DNA of 64,000 nucleotides, taken from positions 1,736,001 through 1,800,000 of the forward strand of contig NZ_OX458329.1 of assembly GCF_949769255.1 (NCBI RefSeq), given 5' to 3'. The notes below the pieces were generated by a model that searched no databases, was not told where the DNA came from, and was given only the letters and a program-made list of their open reading frames with translations. Positions 1 to 8,926 of the stretch are shown one piece after another. The first letter of the stretch is position 1; every line of letters begins with the position of its first letter. The translations under genes and the position numbers were made by a program. Source of the stretch: Mobiluncus massiliensis (GTDB lineage Bacteria; Actinomycetota; Actinomycetes; Actinomycetales; Actinomycetaceae).

Positions 1-674
1 TCCATCGCCACCACGTGTCCGTCGTCAGGACTCCAGGCGTTGGTACACAAGCCAAACTCCAGCCGCAGCGAACCACTGATTTTCCACAGGTAACCGCAGG
101 TAGAGCAGGGATTCTCCGGCGGGTTACCGTGACGATCCAGTTCGGTGCGGGAATGCACGTCACGCAGCCAGCGTTTCACCGCCGCATTGCGGCCCTCACG
201 ATTCAGGACCCGTTTGCGCCCCAGTCCCAGTTCCCACAGAGCCAGCTGGTCAGCGTCCTCGCCGGTGGCTTCATATCCTTGGTCGAGGTTCGGGTCGTCA
301 GGATCGTAGGGGGTCTGGTCCTTGCGCCCCAGGTCGCCGGGCTCTAACCGCTGTGACCACGGTACCCACGGGGGTGCCAACAAGGCGCCTTCAGCGGGCA
401 GCAGGTCGGTTTCGCACACCGTCCCAATCCGTCCATGCGGAACTCGGGTCAGGCTGACGGCCCACACCCAGCCTTTGTATCCCGGTTTCAGGCACTCGAA
501 AAAGTGCGTCACCAACCGTTGTCCGGTGGCCTCCACCCGCAGGTGGTCCCCCACTTCTGTGTCTTTAGTAATGGATTTTAAGGCGTCGCGGGCCAGGTCG
601 GACTGTTTTGCCAGTACTGAGTCGGGTTCCGACGTCACGGCTGGCTGAGTAGTTTGTGTTTGTTTTCGAGCCAT
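1..674 (-). CDS. DUF3027 family protein, 3' end cut by window edge
   Basis: The minus-strand frame begins at ATG 674 with an AAGGAG ribosome site seven bases upstream and stays open to the left edge, so only the first ~224 residues are visible. The translation carries the signature I know from actinobacterial DUF3027 proteins: GLGRKRVLNREGRNAAVKRW, then a CSTCGYLWKISGSLR block and LCTNAWSPDDGHVV. The CxxC pair could be half of a metal site. It lies 48 bases downstream of the cold-shock gene on the same strand, an arrangement common in Actinobacteria, so co-transcription is likely. Its function is unknown. The family call is firm; the role is not. Confidence 0.85.
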   Translation of the reverse strand, partial: MARKQTQTTQPAVTSEPDSVLAKQSDLARDALKSITKDTEVGDHLRVEATGQRLVTHFFECLKPGYKGWVWAVSLTRVPHGRIGTVCETDLLPAEGALLAPPWVPWSQRLEPGDLGRKDQTPYDPDDPNLDQGYEATGEDADQLALWELGLGRKRVLNREGRNAAVKRWLRDVHSRTELDRHGNPPENPCSTCGYLWKISGSLRLEFGLCTNAWSPDDGHVVAM

Positions 675-722
675 CAAAAGCTCCTTCGTGTCACTTCTTG
701 GTCTGGTTCATTCTGGAGATGC

Positions 723-1100
723 TCACGCTTCGAAAGACTGCGCCACAATTTTCAGCATCTTGGCAATCTGTTTGCCATTTTCGGGATACTTTCCCCGTCG
801 CAAACTTCCCGAAGCATCATCAAGAATCCTGATGAGATCCTCTACGATAGGAACCATATCGGCAGCTTTTTTGCGTTGCGCTTTGGCGACGGAAGGAAGT
901 TTTTCTATCACGGTCACGTTCATGGCTTGGCGTCCGCGTTTACCATCGACCACCGAGTATTCGACCTTGGTACCGGGATGCAGATCCACCACGTTCTCAG
1001 GCAGGGCCGAGGCATGCAGGAACACCTCTTCACCATCAGCTCCGGCTACAAACCCGAAGCCTTTGACAGCGTCGTACCATTTCACTTTCCCGCTCGGCAC
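723..1100 (-). CDS. Cold-shock domain protein with C-terminal extension
   Basis: The first ~65 residues form a CspA-type cold-shock domain, with RNP-like motifs KWYDAVKGFGFV and EEVFLHASAL that bind single-stranded RNA or DNA. Typical Csp proteins are about 67 residues. This one has 125, with an extra basic then helical tail (AKAQRKKAADMVPIVEDLIR...) that resembles the longer actinobacterial CspB-like form found next to DUF3027. It would act in the cytoplasm as an RNA chaperone or antiterminator. It is the first gene of a likely two-gene unit with DUF3027. It is divergent from the TPM-domain gene, leaving about 150 bases for two promoters. Confidence 0.9.
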   Translation of the reverse strand: MPSGKVKWYDAVKGFGFVAGADGEEVFLHASALPENVVDLHPGTKVEYSVVDGKRGRQAMNVTVIEKLPSVAKAQRKKAADMVPIVEDLIRILDDASGSLRRGKYPENGKQIAKMLKIVAQSFEA

Positions 1101-1250
1101 ATGTCCTCCTCTGTAAATCTTGGTTCACTTACCGCTCAAATCTAACGATTTCGGCAAATATCTCAACCCAACCAGTCTAACTGCAAGCCCCAGCTGAGAT
1201 AAAGTTATAGGTGACGTTTGTTCTGTTCGGAAGAAAGTAGCAAAGTTACT

Positions 1251-3302
1251 GTGTTCTCAAGAATTCGTTTCATAGCGGTAGGTTTTGTTTTACTGATGGT
1301 GGGGTTCGTTCCAGCGAACTTCGCTCAGGCTTCTCCTGTTATTCAACCCGCAGCAGATCCCCTGGATATCTCCAGCAACCAGATTTACGACCCCGACAAC
1401 AAACTGGGTGATGACGGCATCTACCAGGTGAAAAGTTCCATTGAAGCCGCCAAGAATTTCAACATGTCGGTCTATATCGCTATCGTCCCCGATTTCGGTG
1501 AGCTCTCTCCCCGCGAATGGAACGAAAAAACGATGCAACTGTCGCATTTGGAAGCCAATTCTTATCTGCTTTCAATTGCCTACAATCCCAATGAGGACGG
1601 CGCGGGCGAGATTGCGGCCTCTTCCACCGCTGGTTCAGCTATCAACAGCGCCCAAGCTGGCGACCGGGCTATGCAGGTTTTGCCTTACCAGTTGAGTAAC
1701 GGCGAATACGCTTCCGGCGTGAGTTCTTTCGTCCAGCAGTTAATGGATCTGTCCATGTCCGCGAGTTCTGGTGCGGCGGCTCCCGCGGATAACACCGATG
1801 TGTCGGGACGCTCCACCAATAACTGGTTTATCCTCATGCTCATTTTGGCGATGTTGGTAGCCGTGGCTCTGGCTATCGCGATTTATCGGCGGAATTCCTA
1901 CAACACCGCAGCAAAGCCTCAAGATACCGTGGACTTCGACGCCGTTGAGAATGCCGATCACGACAGCGAATTTGAAAGCAGCGAGGCGCTTACCCCCGGA
2001 ACTGCGGCAGAAACCGTACCTCCAACAAATGTCGAGCAGCCCTTCGTCACCCCCGATGTTGTCGAGGCTGCCCCACAGGCAGTTCCGGCAGATGTCTACG
2101 CTGCGGCCCCACCGGTGGAACAGATTCAGCCGGAAGCACCGGTCTATCCAGAGCCAGAAATGCTCTTTGATGAGGCCGCCGCTGTGGAAAGTGAAGCTAA
2201 CTTTGAACGTGGACTCAAGGCTTTGAAAGACTTGAACGAGTCCATTTTTGCAGCTACCGAAGATTTGCACGCTTCCGTGGAAGCCTTTGGAGAAGTGGAA
2301 ACCCGTAACTTCGCCGCTACCCTGGAATTCTCTCGAGAACAAGCCAATGCTTTGTTGAACTGGCTGGCGGGAGCGGATTTAGTCAGCTCCGAGGAGGCCG
2401 GACAAGTCGAGGATTCAGCTCGGCAGGTGAAGCAGGCTCTATCCGCTGAGGTACTTGCATTCACGAAACGTCGCCATAGTCCTGACCAGGTCGGGGCTTC
2501 CCTGAATCGGTTGGCAGCTTCCTGGAACCGCGCACGGAAGTCTCTGGCTCAAGTTGAAACTGTGGAGAAACAGCTGGAAATCGACTATCCGCAAGCGAAT
2601 TTGGGACATGCCAGCGCGAACCTGAATCAATCGAAGCGGTTGTTAAAGGCAGCCTACAAAGGCATCTTGTCCGGGCAAAAGTGCTTGAAGGAGGGCGATG
2701 CCAAGACTGCAATCCGCTACACCCGCGGTTCTGAGCGAGCTGTCACCCAGACCGAATTCGCTTTGGAACACATCACGAAACTCAGCGCATTCTTATCCGA
2801 AACCACACAACACCTTTCCACCATGTTGGAAACACTGGATAAGAACGTGCAAACCATCCGCACTTACGACCCCGATGCAAATGGCCAAGAAATCGCCATC
2901 ACGTTACGAACTATGGAAAAAGCTCGCCAGGCTCTGGCTGGACAGGGAGATCCAATCGAGGCCTTGAGTAAACTCTGCGGGCTACAAGCCAACCTGTTCA
3001 ACGTTTATGGCACTTCGGTTCTGGCCCAAGATTTGGCTCAGCTGCAAGCGCAGTTCCCGCAGCGTCTAGCGTGGGAGCAACAGCATCTGGAGTTGCTGCG
3101 CACGAATATCATGCTGCGCCGCAAGAGCATTGACCCGCAAATCGAGCTGGAACTGTCCCGCTGCGAGCAACTTATCGCCCAAGCGCGAGAGAAGCTCCCG
3201 CAAGAACCGCTCATCGGGATGACGATGCTCTCTACCAGCGCAGAGATGTTGATTCAGCTGGGCAGCGGGATTCCAGCGGCTTTCCCTGCCCCGGCTAAAT
3301 AG
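1251..3302 (+). CDS. TPM-domain membrane protein with long coiled-coil tail
   Basis: The GTG at 1251 is preferred because it puts a clean signal peptide (FIAVGFVLLMVGFVPANFAQA) at the N-terminus. An in-frame TTG at 1218, with AGGTG just upstream, would add 11 residues. From that GTG, about residues 25-170 form a TPM (TLP18.3/Psb32/MOLO-1) domain with the usual DPxxxL(G/D)DDGIYQV start. A transmembrane helix follows near residues 192-212 (WFILMLILAMLVAVALAIAI). The cytoplasmic part of over 450 residues starts with an acidic Pro/Glu/Val-rich stretch and then becomes long helical segments likely to be coiled coil. TPM proteins in Actinobacteria are membrane proteins of poorly defined role. No operon partner is evident. 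Confidence 0.8.
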   Translation: MFSRIRFIAVGFVLLMVGFVPANFAQASPVIQPAADPLDISSNQIYDPDNKLGDDGIYQVKSSIEAAKNFNMSVYIAIVPDFGELSPREWNEKTMQLSHLEANSYLLSIAYNPNEDGAGEIAASSTAGSAINSAQAGDRAMQVLPYQLSNGEYASGVSSFVQQLMDLSMSASSGAAAPADNTDVSGRSTNNWFILMLILAMLVAVALAIAIYRRNSYNTAAKPQDTVDFDAVENADHDSEFESSEALTPGTAAETVPPTNVEQPFVTPDVVEAAPQAVPADVYAAAPPVEQIQPEAPVYPEPEMLFDEAAAVESEANFERGLKALKDLNESIFAATEDLHASVEAFGEVETRNFAATLEFSREQANALLNWLAGADLVSSEEAGQVEDSARQVKQALSAEVLAFTKRRHSPDQVGASLNRLAASWNRARKSLAQVETVEKQLEIDYPQANLGHASANLNQSKRLLKAAYKGILSGQKCLKEGDAKTAIRYTRGSERAVTQTEFALEHITKLSAFLSETTQHLSTMLETLDKNVQTIRTYDPDANGQEIAITLRTMEKARQALAGQGDPIEALSKLCGLQANLFNVYGTSVLAQDLAQLQAQFPQRLAWEQQHLELLRTNIMLRRKSIDPQIELELSRCEQLIAQAREKLPQEPLIGMTMLSTSAEMLIQLGSGIPAAFPAPAK

Positions 3303-3485
3303 TTAGACCATTGTTTTGACCCGGTTGCGCGAGAGCTGTTTTTCGGAAAGGTATCCGACTGACGCCATGGTTAAAAAAGTTGTAAACTACTGAGGCGTTT
3401 TGAAAATTTCGGGATTTCTGTGGGAAGTCTCGGCTGTTCAATTTGTGAAAATTTAAAGAAAACACCATAAGCAAAGAAAAACTCA

Positions 3486-4061
3486 ATGAAACTGCAAATT
3501 CCTGAAGAAGAAACGACTTACCTTCTGGTCGATGGGGAAAACATCGATGCCACCTTGGGGTTGAGCGTGTTGGGACGCCGCCCTGACCCTGACGAACGCC
3601 CCCGCTGGGATCGGGTTCGCGACTACGTTTCGGAAACTTTTCCCGGCCAGACCAAAGGGCTGTTCTTTTTGAACGCATCGGCCCATATGCCCATGACTTT
3701 TGTCCAAGCCTTGTTAGCGATGGATTATCAGCCGATTCCCCTCACCTCCGAGGGGGATGAAAAGGTCGTTGACGTCGGTATTCAACGCACCCTAGAGGCC
3801 ATCGACAAACAAGAATACGGAAATGTGGTATTAGTTTCTCACGACGGGGATTTTGAACCTCAACTGCGCAGTTTGCTGCGCAACGACCACGATGTTACGG
3901 TGGTGGGATTTGAAGAATTCCTCTCTGGCGAGTTACGCGTCCTTGAGGAAAGCGGTCTGAAAATCGTGGATTTGGAGCGTGAAATTCACGCTTTCAACGC
4001 GCCACTGCCCCGTATCGGAGCAATCCAGCTAGACGAATTTGTCCCGGAAGATTTTATTTAA
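3486..4061 (+). CDS. NYN-domain protein (PIN-like putative RNase)
   Basis: This 191-residue soluble protein has the NYN/PIN-like nuclease pattern. An N-terminal LLVDGENID supplies the first acidic metal ligand, a central DEKVVDVGIQRTLEAID gives the second acidic cluster, and VLVSHDGDFEPQL gives the third. These are the conserved aspartates of NYN (LabA/DUF88-like) proteins, which are predicted or shown to act on RNA. The C-terminal ~50 residues lie outside the core. Its stop overlaps the stop of the convergent gatD by eight bases, so no terminator fits between them. The substrate cannot be told from sequence. Confidence 0.8.
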   Translation: MKLQIPEEETTYLLVDGENIDATLGLSVLGRRPDPDERPRWDRVRDYVSETFPGQTKGLFFLNASAHMPMTFVQALLAMDYQPIPLTSEGDEKVVDVGIQRTLEAIDKQEYGNVVLVSHDGDFEPQLRSLLRNDHDVTVVGFEEFLSGELRVLEESGLKIVDLEREIHAFNAPLPRIGAIQLDEFVPEDFI

Positions 4062-4893
4062 TCGCCGCTAGACGTTCTTGACGCAAACGCTGCAGACCTG
4101 GAATTTCCGGTACTGCCAGCGGAAGGGTCGCACCTATAGCGCGTGCTAGCAACAAATCCGCCAGCTGCGGGTTCCGCGCTAAACACGGTCCGTGCATATA
4201 GGTCGCAATGATAGATCCCTGCACGCAACCCTCCACCGCTTTTCCGTCCTCTGTGGCACGGTAACCATCAGGAATCTCCCGACTCACTTCACGTCCCTGC
4301 TGTACTCCGGCTTGTGCGCTGACCCCTTCAGCCAACCCCGGAGCCACCCCGGGCTGACCGTTGCCGACCCCATAGGTCACGAAGCCCAACGGTAGCGCGT
4401 CCCGACCTAAGAGGGTTGCACCCCCGTGGTTTTCAAAACCGGTCAGAGGCTCGGTCAACTCACGCTCCAACTGTAAACCGCTGGCGGAACTGACCAATTC
4501 TCCGATGGCCCGAGCCCCTTGCGGCAAGGTCACCACGTCCAGCAGCCCTGCCCCTTCGGTGCGTTTGCCTTCCGCGTCCGTATACCAGGTTCCCAAGACC
4601 TGGAAAGCGGCACATATGGCTAGCACGGGCTTTCCATTTTGTACCGCGTGTTCCAATCCGCGGTCCGTCAACAAGCGGCGTGAGGCAATGGTTTGCGCGA
4701 TGTCCTCCCCGCCACCCAAAGTGTAAATATCCAAAGTCTGCGGAATCGCGTCCGTACAGCTCACATGCACAATCTCAGATTGGTAACCCAATAATTTGGC
4801 TCGATGAGCCAGTACCACCGCGTTTCCGCTGTCCCCGTAGGTACCCAAGACCTCGGGCATCAGCACCCCGATACGCAACGTTGATTCATTCAC
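4054..4893 (-). CDS. gatD: Lipid II isoglutaminyl synthase, glutaminase subunit GatD
   Basis: GatD releases ammonia from glutamine for MurT, which amidates the D-Glu of lipid II to D-isoglutamine at the inner face of the membrane. The protein is a class-I (CobB/CobQ-like) glutamine amidotransferase. The nucleophile Cys is in VLAICAAFQVLG and the probable catalytic His is in TYMHGP. The frame can start at GTG 4902. I prefer GTG 4893, which overlaps the murT stop as GTGA and has an AGGGGTGG upstream. An insertion of 20-30 residues precedes the His motif (around GVGNGQPGVAPGLAEGV). Pairing with murT makes the assignment firm. Confidence 0.93.
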   Translation of the reverse strand: MNESTLRIGVLMPEVLGTYGDSGNAVVLAHRAKLLGYQSEIVHVSCTDAIPQTLDIYTLGGGEDIAQTIASRRLLTDRGLEHAVQNGKPVLAICAAFQVLGTWYTDAEGKRTEGAGLLDVVTLPQGARAIGELVSSASGLQLERELTEPLTGFENHGGATLLGRDALPLGFVTYGVGNGQPGVAPGLAEGVSAQAGVQQGREVSREIPDGYRATEDGKAVEGCVQGSIIATYMHGPCLARNPQLADLLLARAIGATLPLAVPEIPGLQRLRQERLAAIK

Positions 4894-6323
4894 CGCAACC
4901 ACCCCTGTGCCACAAATTCAGCCCGTGCGTCACGAAAACTCGTGTAATTCAACAACATGTCGACCTCGCCGGGCGCAACCATCTCGATAGATTCCAAAAC
5001 CGTCGGAGCCCAGCGCGTCTCGATGCCCGCATAGTTCAAACGCACCTGCAAATCTGCACCACGTTCGCCAGTGGCTACCACGGTTTTTCCGCTCAACGCT
5101 TCGAAGTTCACATCCCACAGCCAGCTCAGGTCAGTTCCATCGGCGATTTGACCGTTGACTCCCACGATGATTTCAGCCTGCGGATTGAGCATCGTCAAGG
5201 ATTCCATCCACCCGGCCGGATTCTTTGCCAACAACATCCGAATGTGGCGTCCCTGCACATCAAAACTCGCGTAGCGTCCCGCCACGTCTCTCACTCTGGC
5301 GATGCCTGCGGCAGCGTCTTGCGCTTCTACTCCCAACAGTCTCGCGGCAACGAAAGCCTGCAGGGCGTTGCCGCGATTGGCTCTCCCGGGGAGCCACACC
5401 GTTGCGGTCGTGTCCTCCCCACTGGCAGTATCGACCAACCTCATAGGGGAACCGGCGTGGAAGTTCTCAGCTTTCCATATCCACTTCGGGTTAGGCCGGG
5501 CAAAATCGGACTGAGTTGGGGTCCGGTCCCAAGGCACCTCTTGGGCCAGCAAATCCTCAACCGGAACCGAACGCCACGACACCGTTCGGTCAAAACCGGA
5601 AGCCAGTTCACGCGGTTCGCCAGTCAGCGTATCCGGCTCATCCTGGGAATAAATAATCGCTCCGCCGGTTCGAGGTGCCGTCAGCGAGTCTCCGCTCCAG
5701 CCTTTGCCCGCCGCGACCCAGACAGGGTGCGCACTGTCCCAAGCTGCCGAGGTCACCAGGGGGTCGTCCACGTTGGCGACCACGTAGGCCTGCGGATTTT
5801 CATCGACCGCGGCACGAATGCGCTTTTCAATGACCGCAATCTCCCCCACCCGATCCAGCTGGTCACGCGAGAGATTCAACAGCACTATGACCCGCGGACA
5901 GGTCGCTTTCGCGATAAGTTCCAGGTGCATTTCATCGATTTCCAGAACTGCCACTCCAGCATGCAAGTTCGACATCAAAGCCGTAACAACACCGGGGGTC
6001 ATGTTGTCCCCGCCGCGGTTTGAGGCTACGGCCGAGCCCCCCTCCAAAACCGCTTCACTGAGCATCCGCGTAGTTGTGGTTTTCCCGTTAGTGCCCGTGA
6101 CCAGGGCAATAAGTCGATTCGCCGCCAAATGTTCCAGAATCTCCGGTTGCAGCCACAGCGCCACTCGACCCCCAATCATGCCGCCGCTGCCGCGCCCAGT
6201 GAGTCGGGAGACTCGGGCAGCGGCATTGCCTACCGCAATCGCGAAGCGATCCCGCCATCCCAGTCGAGGCTGCGAGGTGGGGGGATTGGGGGCAGGCACG
6301 TTGCCAGCTGTAGAATTAGTCAC
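4890..6323 (-). CDS. murT: Lipid II isoglutaminyl synthase, Mur-ligase subunit MurT (zinc-ribbon Cys missing)
   Basis: MurT is the ATP-using partner of GatD. It activates the alpha-carboxyl of D-Glu in the lipid II stem so that ammonia can be added. The sequence shows the Mur ligase P-loop GTNGKTT at residues 77-83, the central domain (VLEIDEMHLELI, LLNLSRDQLDRVGE) and the C-terminal DUF1727 region ending in LLNYTSFRDARAEF. Most MurT proteins carry a four-Cys zinc ribbon in the central domain. Here the expected CPRCGG reads APRTGG (residues 216-221) and no second Cys pair follows. The only Cys in the protein is at TCPRV, near residue 142. Its 3' end overlaps gatD, so the two are translationally coupled. 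Confidence 0.93.
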   Translation of the reverse strand: MTNSTAGNVPAPNPPTSQPRLGWRDRFAIAVGNAAARVSRLTGRGSGGMIGGRVALWLQPEILEHLAANRLIALVTGTNGKTTTTRMLSEAVLEGGSAVASNRGGDNMTPGVVTALMSNLHAGVAVLEIDEMHLELIAKATCPRVIVLLNLSRDQLDRVGEIAVIEKRIRAAVDENPQAYVVANVDDPLVTSAAWDSAHPVWVAAGKGWSGDSLTAPRTGGAIIYSQDEPDTLTGEPRELASGFDRTVSWRSVPVEDLLAQEVPWDRTPTQSDFARPNPKWIWKAENFHAGSPMRLVDTASGEDTTATVWLPGRANRGNALQAFVAARLLGVEAQDAAAGIARVRDVAGRYASFDVQGRHIRMLLAKNPAGWMESLTMLNPQAEIIVGVNGQIADGTDLSWLWDVNFEALSGKTVVATGERGADLQVRLNYAGIETRWAPTVLESIEMVAPGEVDMLLNYTSFRDARAEFVAQGWLR

Positions 6324-6385
6324 AGGAAAAGTCTAGCGAAAAACTTTGCCCCACCCTTATCGCAGCTTCATAAAATTTAAATACT

Positions 6386-6401
6386 AGCATGAAGGAATGC
6401 T
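6386..6401. promoter_or_regulatory. Short inverted repeat upstream of the first sulfur cassette
   Basis: AGCAT-N6-ATGCT lies in the 153-base space between the divergent murT and the first flavoprotein gene, about 75 bases before the latter's start. It could be a small operator, but the arms are only five bases long and no equivalent was seen before the second cassette. Confidence 0.2.
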
Positions 6402-6476
6402 GAAAATACTGCCAGAGTGTGTGCTATGTAAAAATGAATCTCAGGAAGTAATTCTGCCGTGACCAAGGAGAGCGCG

Positions 6477-8201
6477 ATGAAGCAAATTGTCATTCTCGGT
6501 GGCGGCACGGCCGGTTCGATTGTGTCAAACCGGCTGTACCGACAGCTACCGCAGAACGAATACCAAATCACGGTGGTGGATCGCGACAACAACCACCACT
6601 ATCAACCGGGGTATCTCTTTGTGCCTTTTGGGATGTACAAACCTCGCACCGTGGTAAAGAAACGCTCCAGATTCTTGCCCTCCGGGGTGCGTTTTGTGAT
6701 GGACCGAATCAAGAAAGTCGACCCCGTTGCGAAAACCGTGGAACTGGAAAATGAAACCATCCCCTACCACTACCTAATCATCGCCACCGGGTGCACCATT
6801 CGTCCCGACCAGGTACCGGGAATGAGCGACCCGAAGGTTTGGCGCAAGAGCGTCTTTGACTTCTATACCCTCTCGGGCGCCGGACGTCTGCACCAGGCTC
6901 TTAAGAACTTCGAGCGCGGCCGCCTGGTGGTGCATATTTCCGAGATGCCCATCAAGTGCCCGGTCGCACCCCTGGAGTTTGCTCTCCTGGCAGATTGGTA
7001 CCTATTTATGCGTCGACGCCGCTACGACGTTGATATCACCTTCGTCACCCCGCTGGACGGCGCATTTACACAGCCGGTAGCCAAAGCAGAACTCGGAGAC
7101 TTGCTGCGTAAACGAGATATCGAGATAGAAACCGATTTCAATGTCAAGAAAATCGATCCGGACAGCAAAACCCTGGTGGGATATGACGGTCGTAACATTC
7201 CCTTCGACCTGCTGGTTACTATTCCGCCAGTGATGGGTCAACAGTATGTCGCAGATTCCGGCCTGGGCGATGAGAGCAACTTTATCCCCATCGACAAACA
7301 CACCCTGCAGTCCGAACAATACCCCGATATTTTTGTGCTCGGGGATGCTGGAAATCTGCAGACCTCTAAAGCGGGGACGGCGATTCACTTCCAGTCCGAT
7401 TCCTTCATCCCGAACTTCATCAACTACCTCAACGGGCGTCCGATGACCGAGTCTTTCGATGGACACACCTCCTGCTTTATTGAGTCAGGGTTTCACAAGG
7501 CGCTGCTGTTGGACTTCAACTATGATGTGCAGCCCGTCACCGGCAGGTTTCCCCTCCCATATGTCGGCCCGCTGCGCCTGCTCGGCGAATCACGTCTGAA
7601 CCACCTGGGGAAACTCGCGTTCTATGTTTTCTATTGGGGGGTTTTGGTTCGCGGGTTGACGCTGCCTTTCTCGCACGATATGTCCAAGGCGGGCAAGGAC
7701 TTCCGCAAGTGGGGGTTGCAGCCTGACGGGGTGACACCTATTCCCCGCAGAAAACCCGCTCCCGTCGAGGTGGAGCCGGAAATCAAGATACCAATCGTCC
7801 GGGTCATCGACTCCAAGCCTATAGTCACGCAAACAACGCCTAAACCAGCCAATATACCGACCAACACAACCAAGGGCGACCTCATTCCCGTGATACACGA
7901 AGTTAATGGCAAGCCCATAGACGTGACTGATGAGGGTTTCATGACCCAAAAGGACCAATGGAATGAAGAGGTCGCCGCGGCTCTAGCGCAGGCACTGCAC
8001 ATCGAGCTCGATAATCAGGCGTGGTCCGTGATTCGCTTCGTGCGTCAAGACTTCGAAGAACATTCGGTATCCCCCACTCTGGGACGTATCTCCAAAGTTG
8101 GCGGATTCGACGTCAGGGCCCTGTTCGCCATCTTTGGCACCAAACCGGCCAAGAAACTCGCCTATATCGCGGGAGCTCCCAAACCGATTGGATGCGTCTA
8201 A
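6477..8201 (+). CDS. Sulfide:quinone-reductase-like flavoprotein fused to a C-terminal DsrC/TusE domain (copy 1)
   Basis: ATG 6477 is the start, with AAGGAG six bases upstream; an upstream GTG at 6459 lacks a site. The product is 574 residues. Residues 1-420 are an FAD/NAD(P)-binding oxidoreductase of the SQR type: dinucleotide fold ILGGGTAGS at the N-terminus, second FAD motif YPDIFVLGDAG near 282-292, and Cys at 106 (ATGC), 161 (IKCPVAP) and 333. Three Cys in such a protein suggest sulfide oxidation to a persulfide. A hydrophobic patch (LAFYVFYWGVLVRGL, about 380-394) could sit in the membrane. After a Pro/Thr linker (~421-466), residues ~468-574 are a whole DsrC/TusE domain: DEGFMTQKDQWNEEVA, VIRFVRQDF, and the end IAGAPKPIGCV. 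The penultimate Cys573 is the sulfur-carrying CysA; the CysB position is Ala562. A DsrE-family gene follows 54 bases downstream. Confidence 0.85.
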   Translation: MKQIVILGGGTAGSIVSNRLYRQLPQNEYQITVVDRDNNHHYQPGYLFVPFGMYKPRTVVKKRSRFLPSGVRFVMDRIKKVDPVAKTVELENETIPYHYLIIATGCTIRPDQVPGMSDPKVWRKSVFDFYTLSGAGRLHQALKNFERGRLVVHISEMPIKCPVAPLEFALLADWYLFMRRRRYDVDITFVTPLDGAFTQPVAKAELGDLLRKRDIEIETDFNVKKIDPDSKTLVGYDGRNIPFDLLVTIPPVMGQQYVADSGLGDESNFIPIDKHTLQSEQYPDIFVLGDAGNLQTSKAGTAIHFQSDSFIPNFINYLNGRPMTESFDGHTSCFIESGFHKALLLDFNYDVQPVTGRFPLPYVGPLRLLGESRLNHLGKLAFYVFYWGVLVRGLTLPFSHDMSKAGKDFRKWGLQPDGVTPIPRRKPAPVEVEPEIKIPIVRVIDSKPIVTQTTPKPANIPTNTTKGDLIPVIHEVNGKPIDVTDEGFMTQKDQWNEEVAAALAQALHIELDNQAWSVIRFVRQDFEEHSVSPTLGRISKVGGFDVRALFAIFGTKPAKKLAYIAGAPKPIGCV

Positions 8202-8255
8202 ACAGCCCGCCGGGAATCTAACCACCTATTCCAGACTTATCGAAGGAGAAAAAAC

Positions 8256-8852
8256 ATGGCACAAGCAGCGGAGGAATCACAGTCTCAACCCCAGAACGAC
8301 CAGACCGCGGTCAACGCCGAAGGCGCGCCTGGCGAAACCATCACCTACGTAAACCGTAAAATGGCTTTCATCTGTTCAAAGGGCAATCTCGATATGGCTT
8401 ACCCGGCGCTGATTATGGCGCACGCCGCACTCAACCAGGGCGTCCACGTAGATATCTTCTTTACTTTTTGGGGACTCGATATCATCAATAAGCGCACCAT
8501 GGACGACCTCAAATTCACCATGCAGGCAAACACCGCCATACACATGCCCGCCCTGGACATATTTTATCCCGGCTGGGGCAACGCCTACATGCCTCCCTCG
8601 CTCGGAGTCCTTCCCGGCATGACGAGCTTGGCCACCTGGTACATGAAACGCGAGATTGACAAGATTGAGATTCCACCCGTACGAGACCTTTTGGAACAGG
8701 TCGCACAGATGGGTGCGAATATGTGGGCCTGCAAGATGACAGCAGACCTGCTGAAGCTCAAGCCGCGGATGCTGCACAAAGCGGTGAAAGGCATCATTGA
8801 TGCCGGTACCTTCATCGAGCTGTCCGAAGGGTCACAGATTATCTTCATCTAA
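8256..8852 (+). CDS. DsrE/DsrF/DrsH-like sulfur-relay protein (copy 1)
   Basis: ATG 8256 has GAAGGAG eight bases upstream. The 198-residue protein opens with a ~34-residue polar, Gln-rich, probably disordered stretch. It then runs into a DsrE-type fold: KMAFICSKGNLDMAYPALIM, VDIFFTFWGLDIINKRTMD, and MWACKMTADLL. Cys40, in the CSKGNLD motif, and Cys159 are the likely persulfide residues. DsrE-family proteins pass sulfane sulfur among TusA, DsrE and DsrC/TusE partners. Here the DsrC partner is probably the domain fused to the preceding flavoprotein. It is a single-polypeptide DsrE2-like type rather than the three-subunit DsrEFH. The family call is firm; the acceptor is unknown. Confidence 0.85.
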   Translation: MAQAAEESQSQPQNDQTAVNAEGAPGETITYVNRKMAFICSKGNLDMAYPALIMAHAALNQGVHVDIFFTFWGLDIINKRTMDDLKFTMQANTAIHMPALDIFYPGWGNAYMPPSLGVLPGMTSLATWYMKREIDKIEIPPVRDLLEQVAQMGANMWACKMTADLLKLKPRMLHKAVKGIIDAGTFIELSEGSQIIFI

Positions 8853-8926
8853 GTTTCCCCCGGGGAGGTTGCCCCGTCACAAGTGGGGTAAAGTGGCTTG
8901 GTACCCTTTGTTATGAGAGGTGAACG

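Noticed and set aside
1218..1250. TTG start for the TPM-domain gene
   Set aside because: It would put charged residues before the signal peptide; GTG 1251 gives a normal signal sequence.
4680..6023. Open plus-strand frame of 447 codons opposite murT
   Set aside because: The translation is Arg/His/Pro/Ser-rich without any domain, and murT covers the region.
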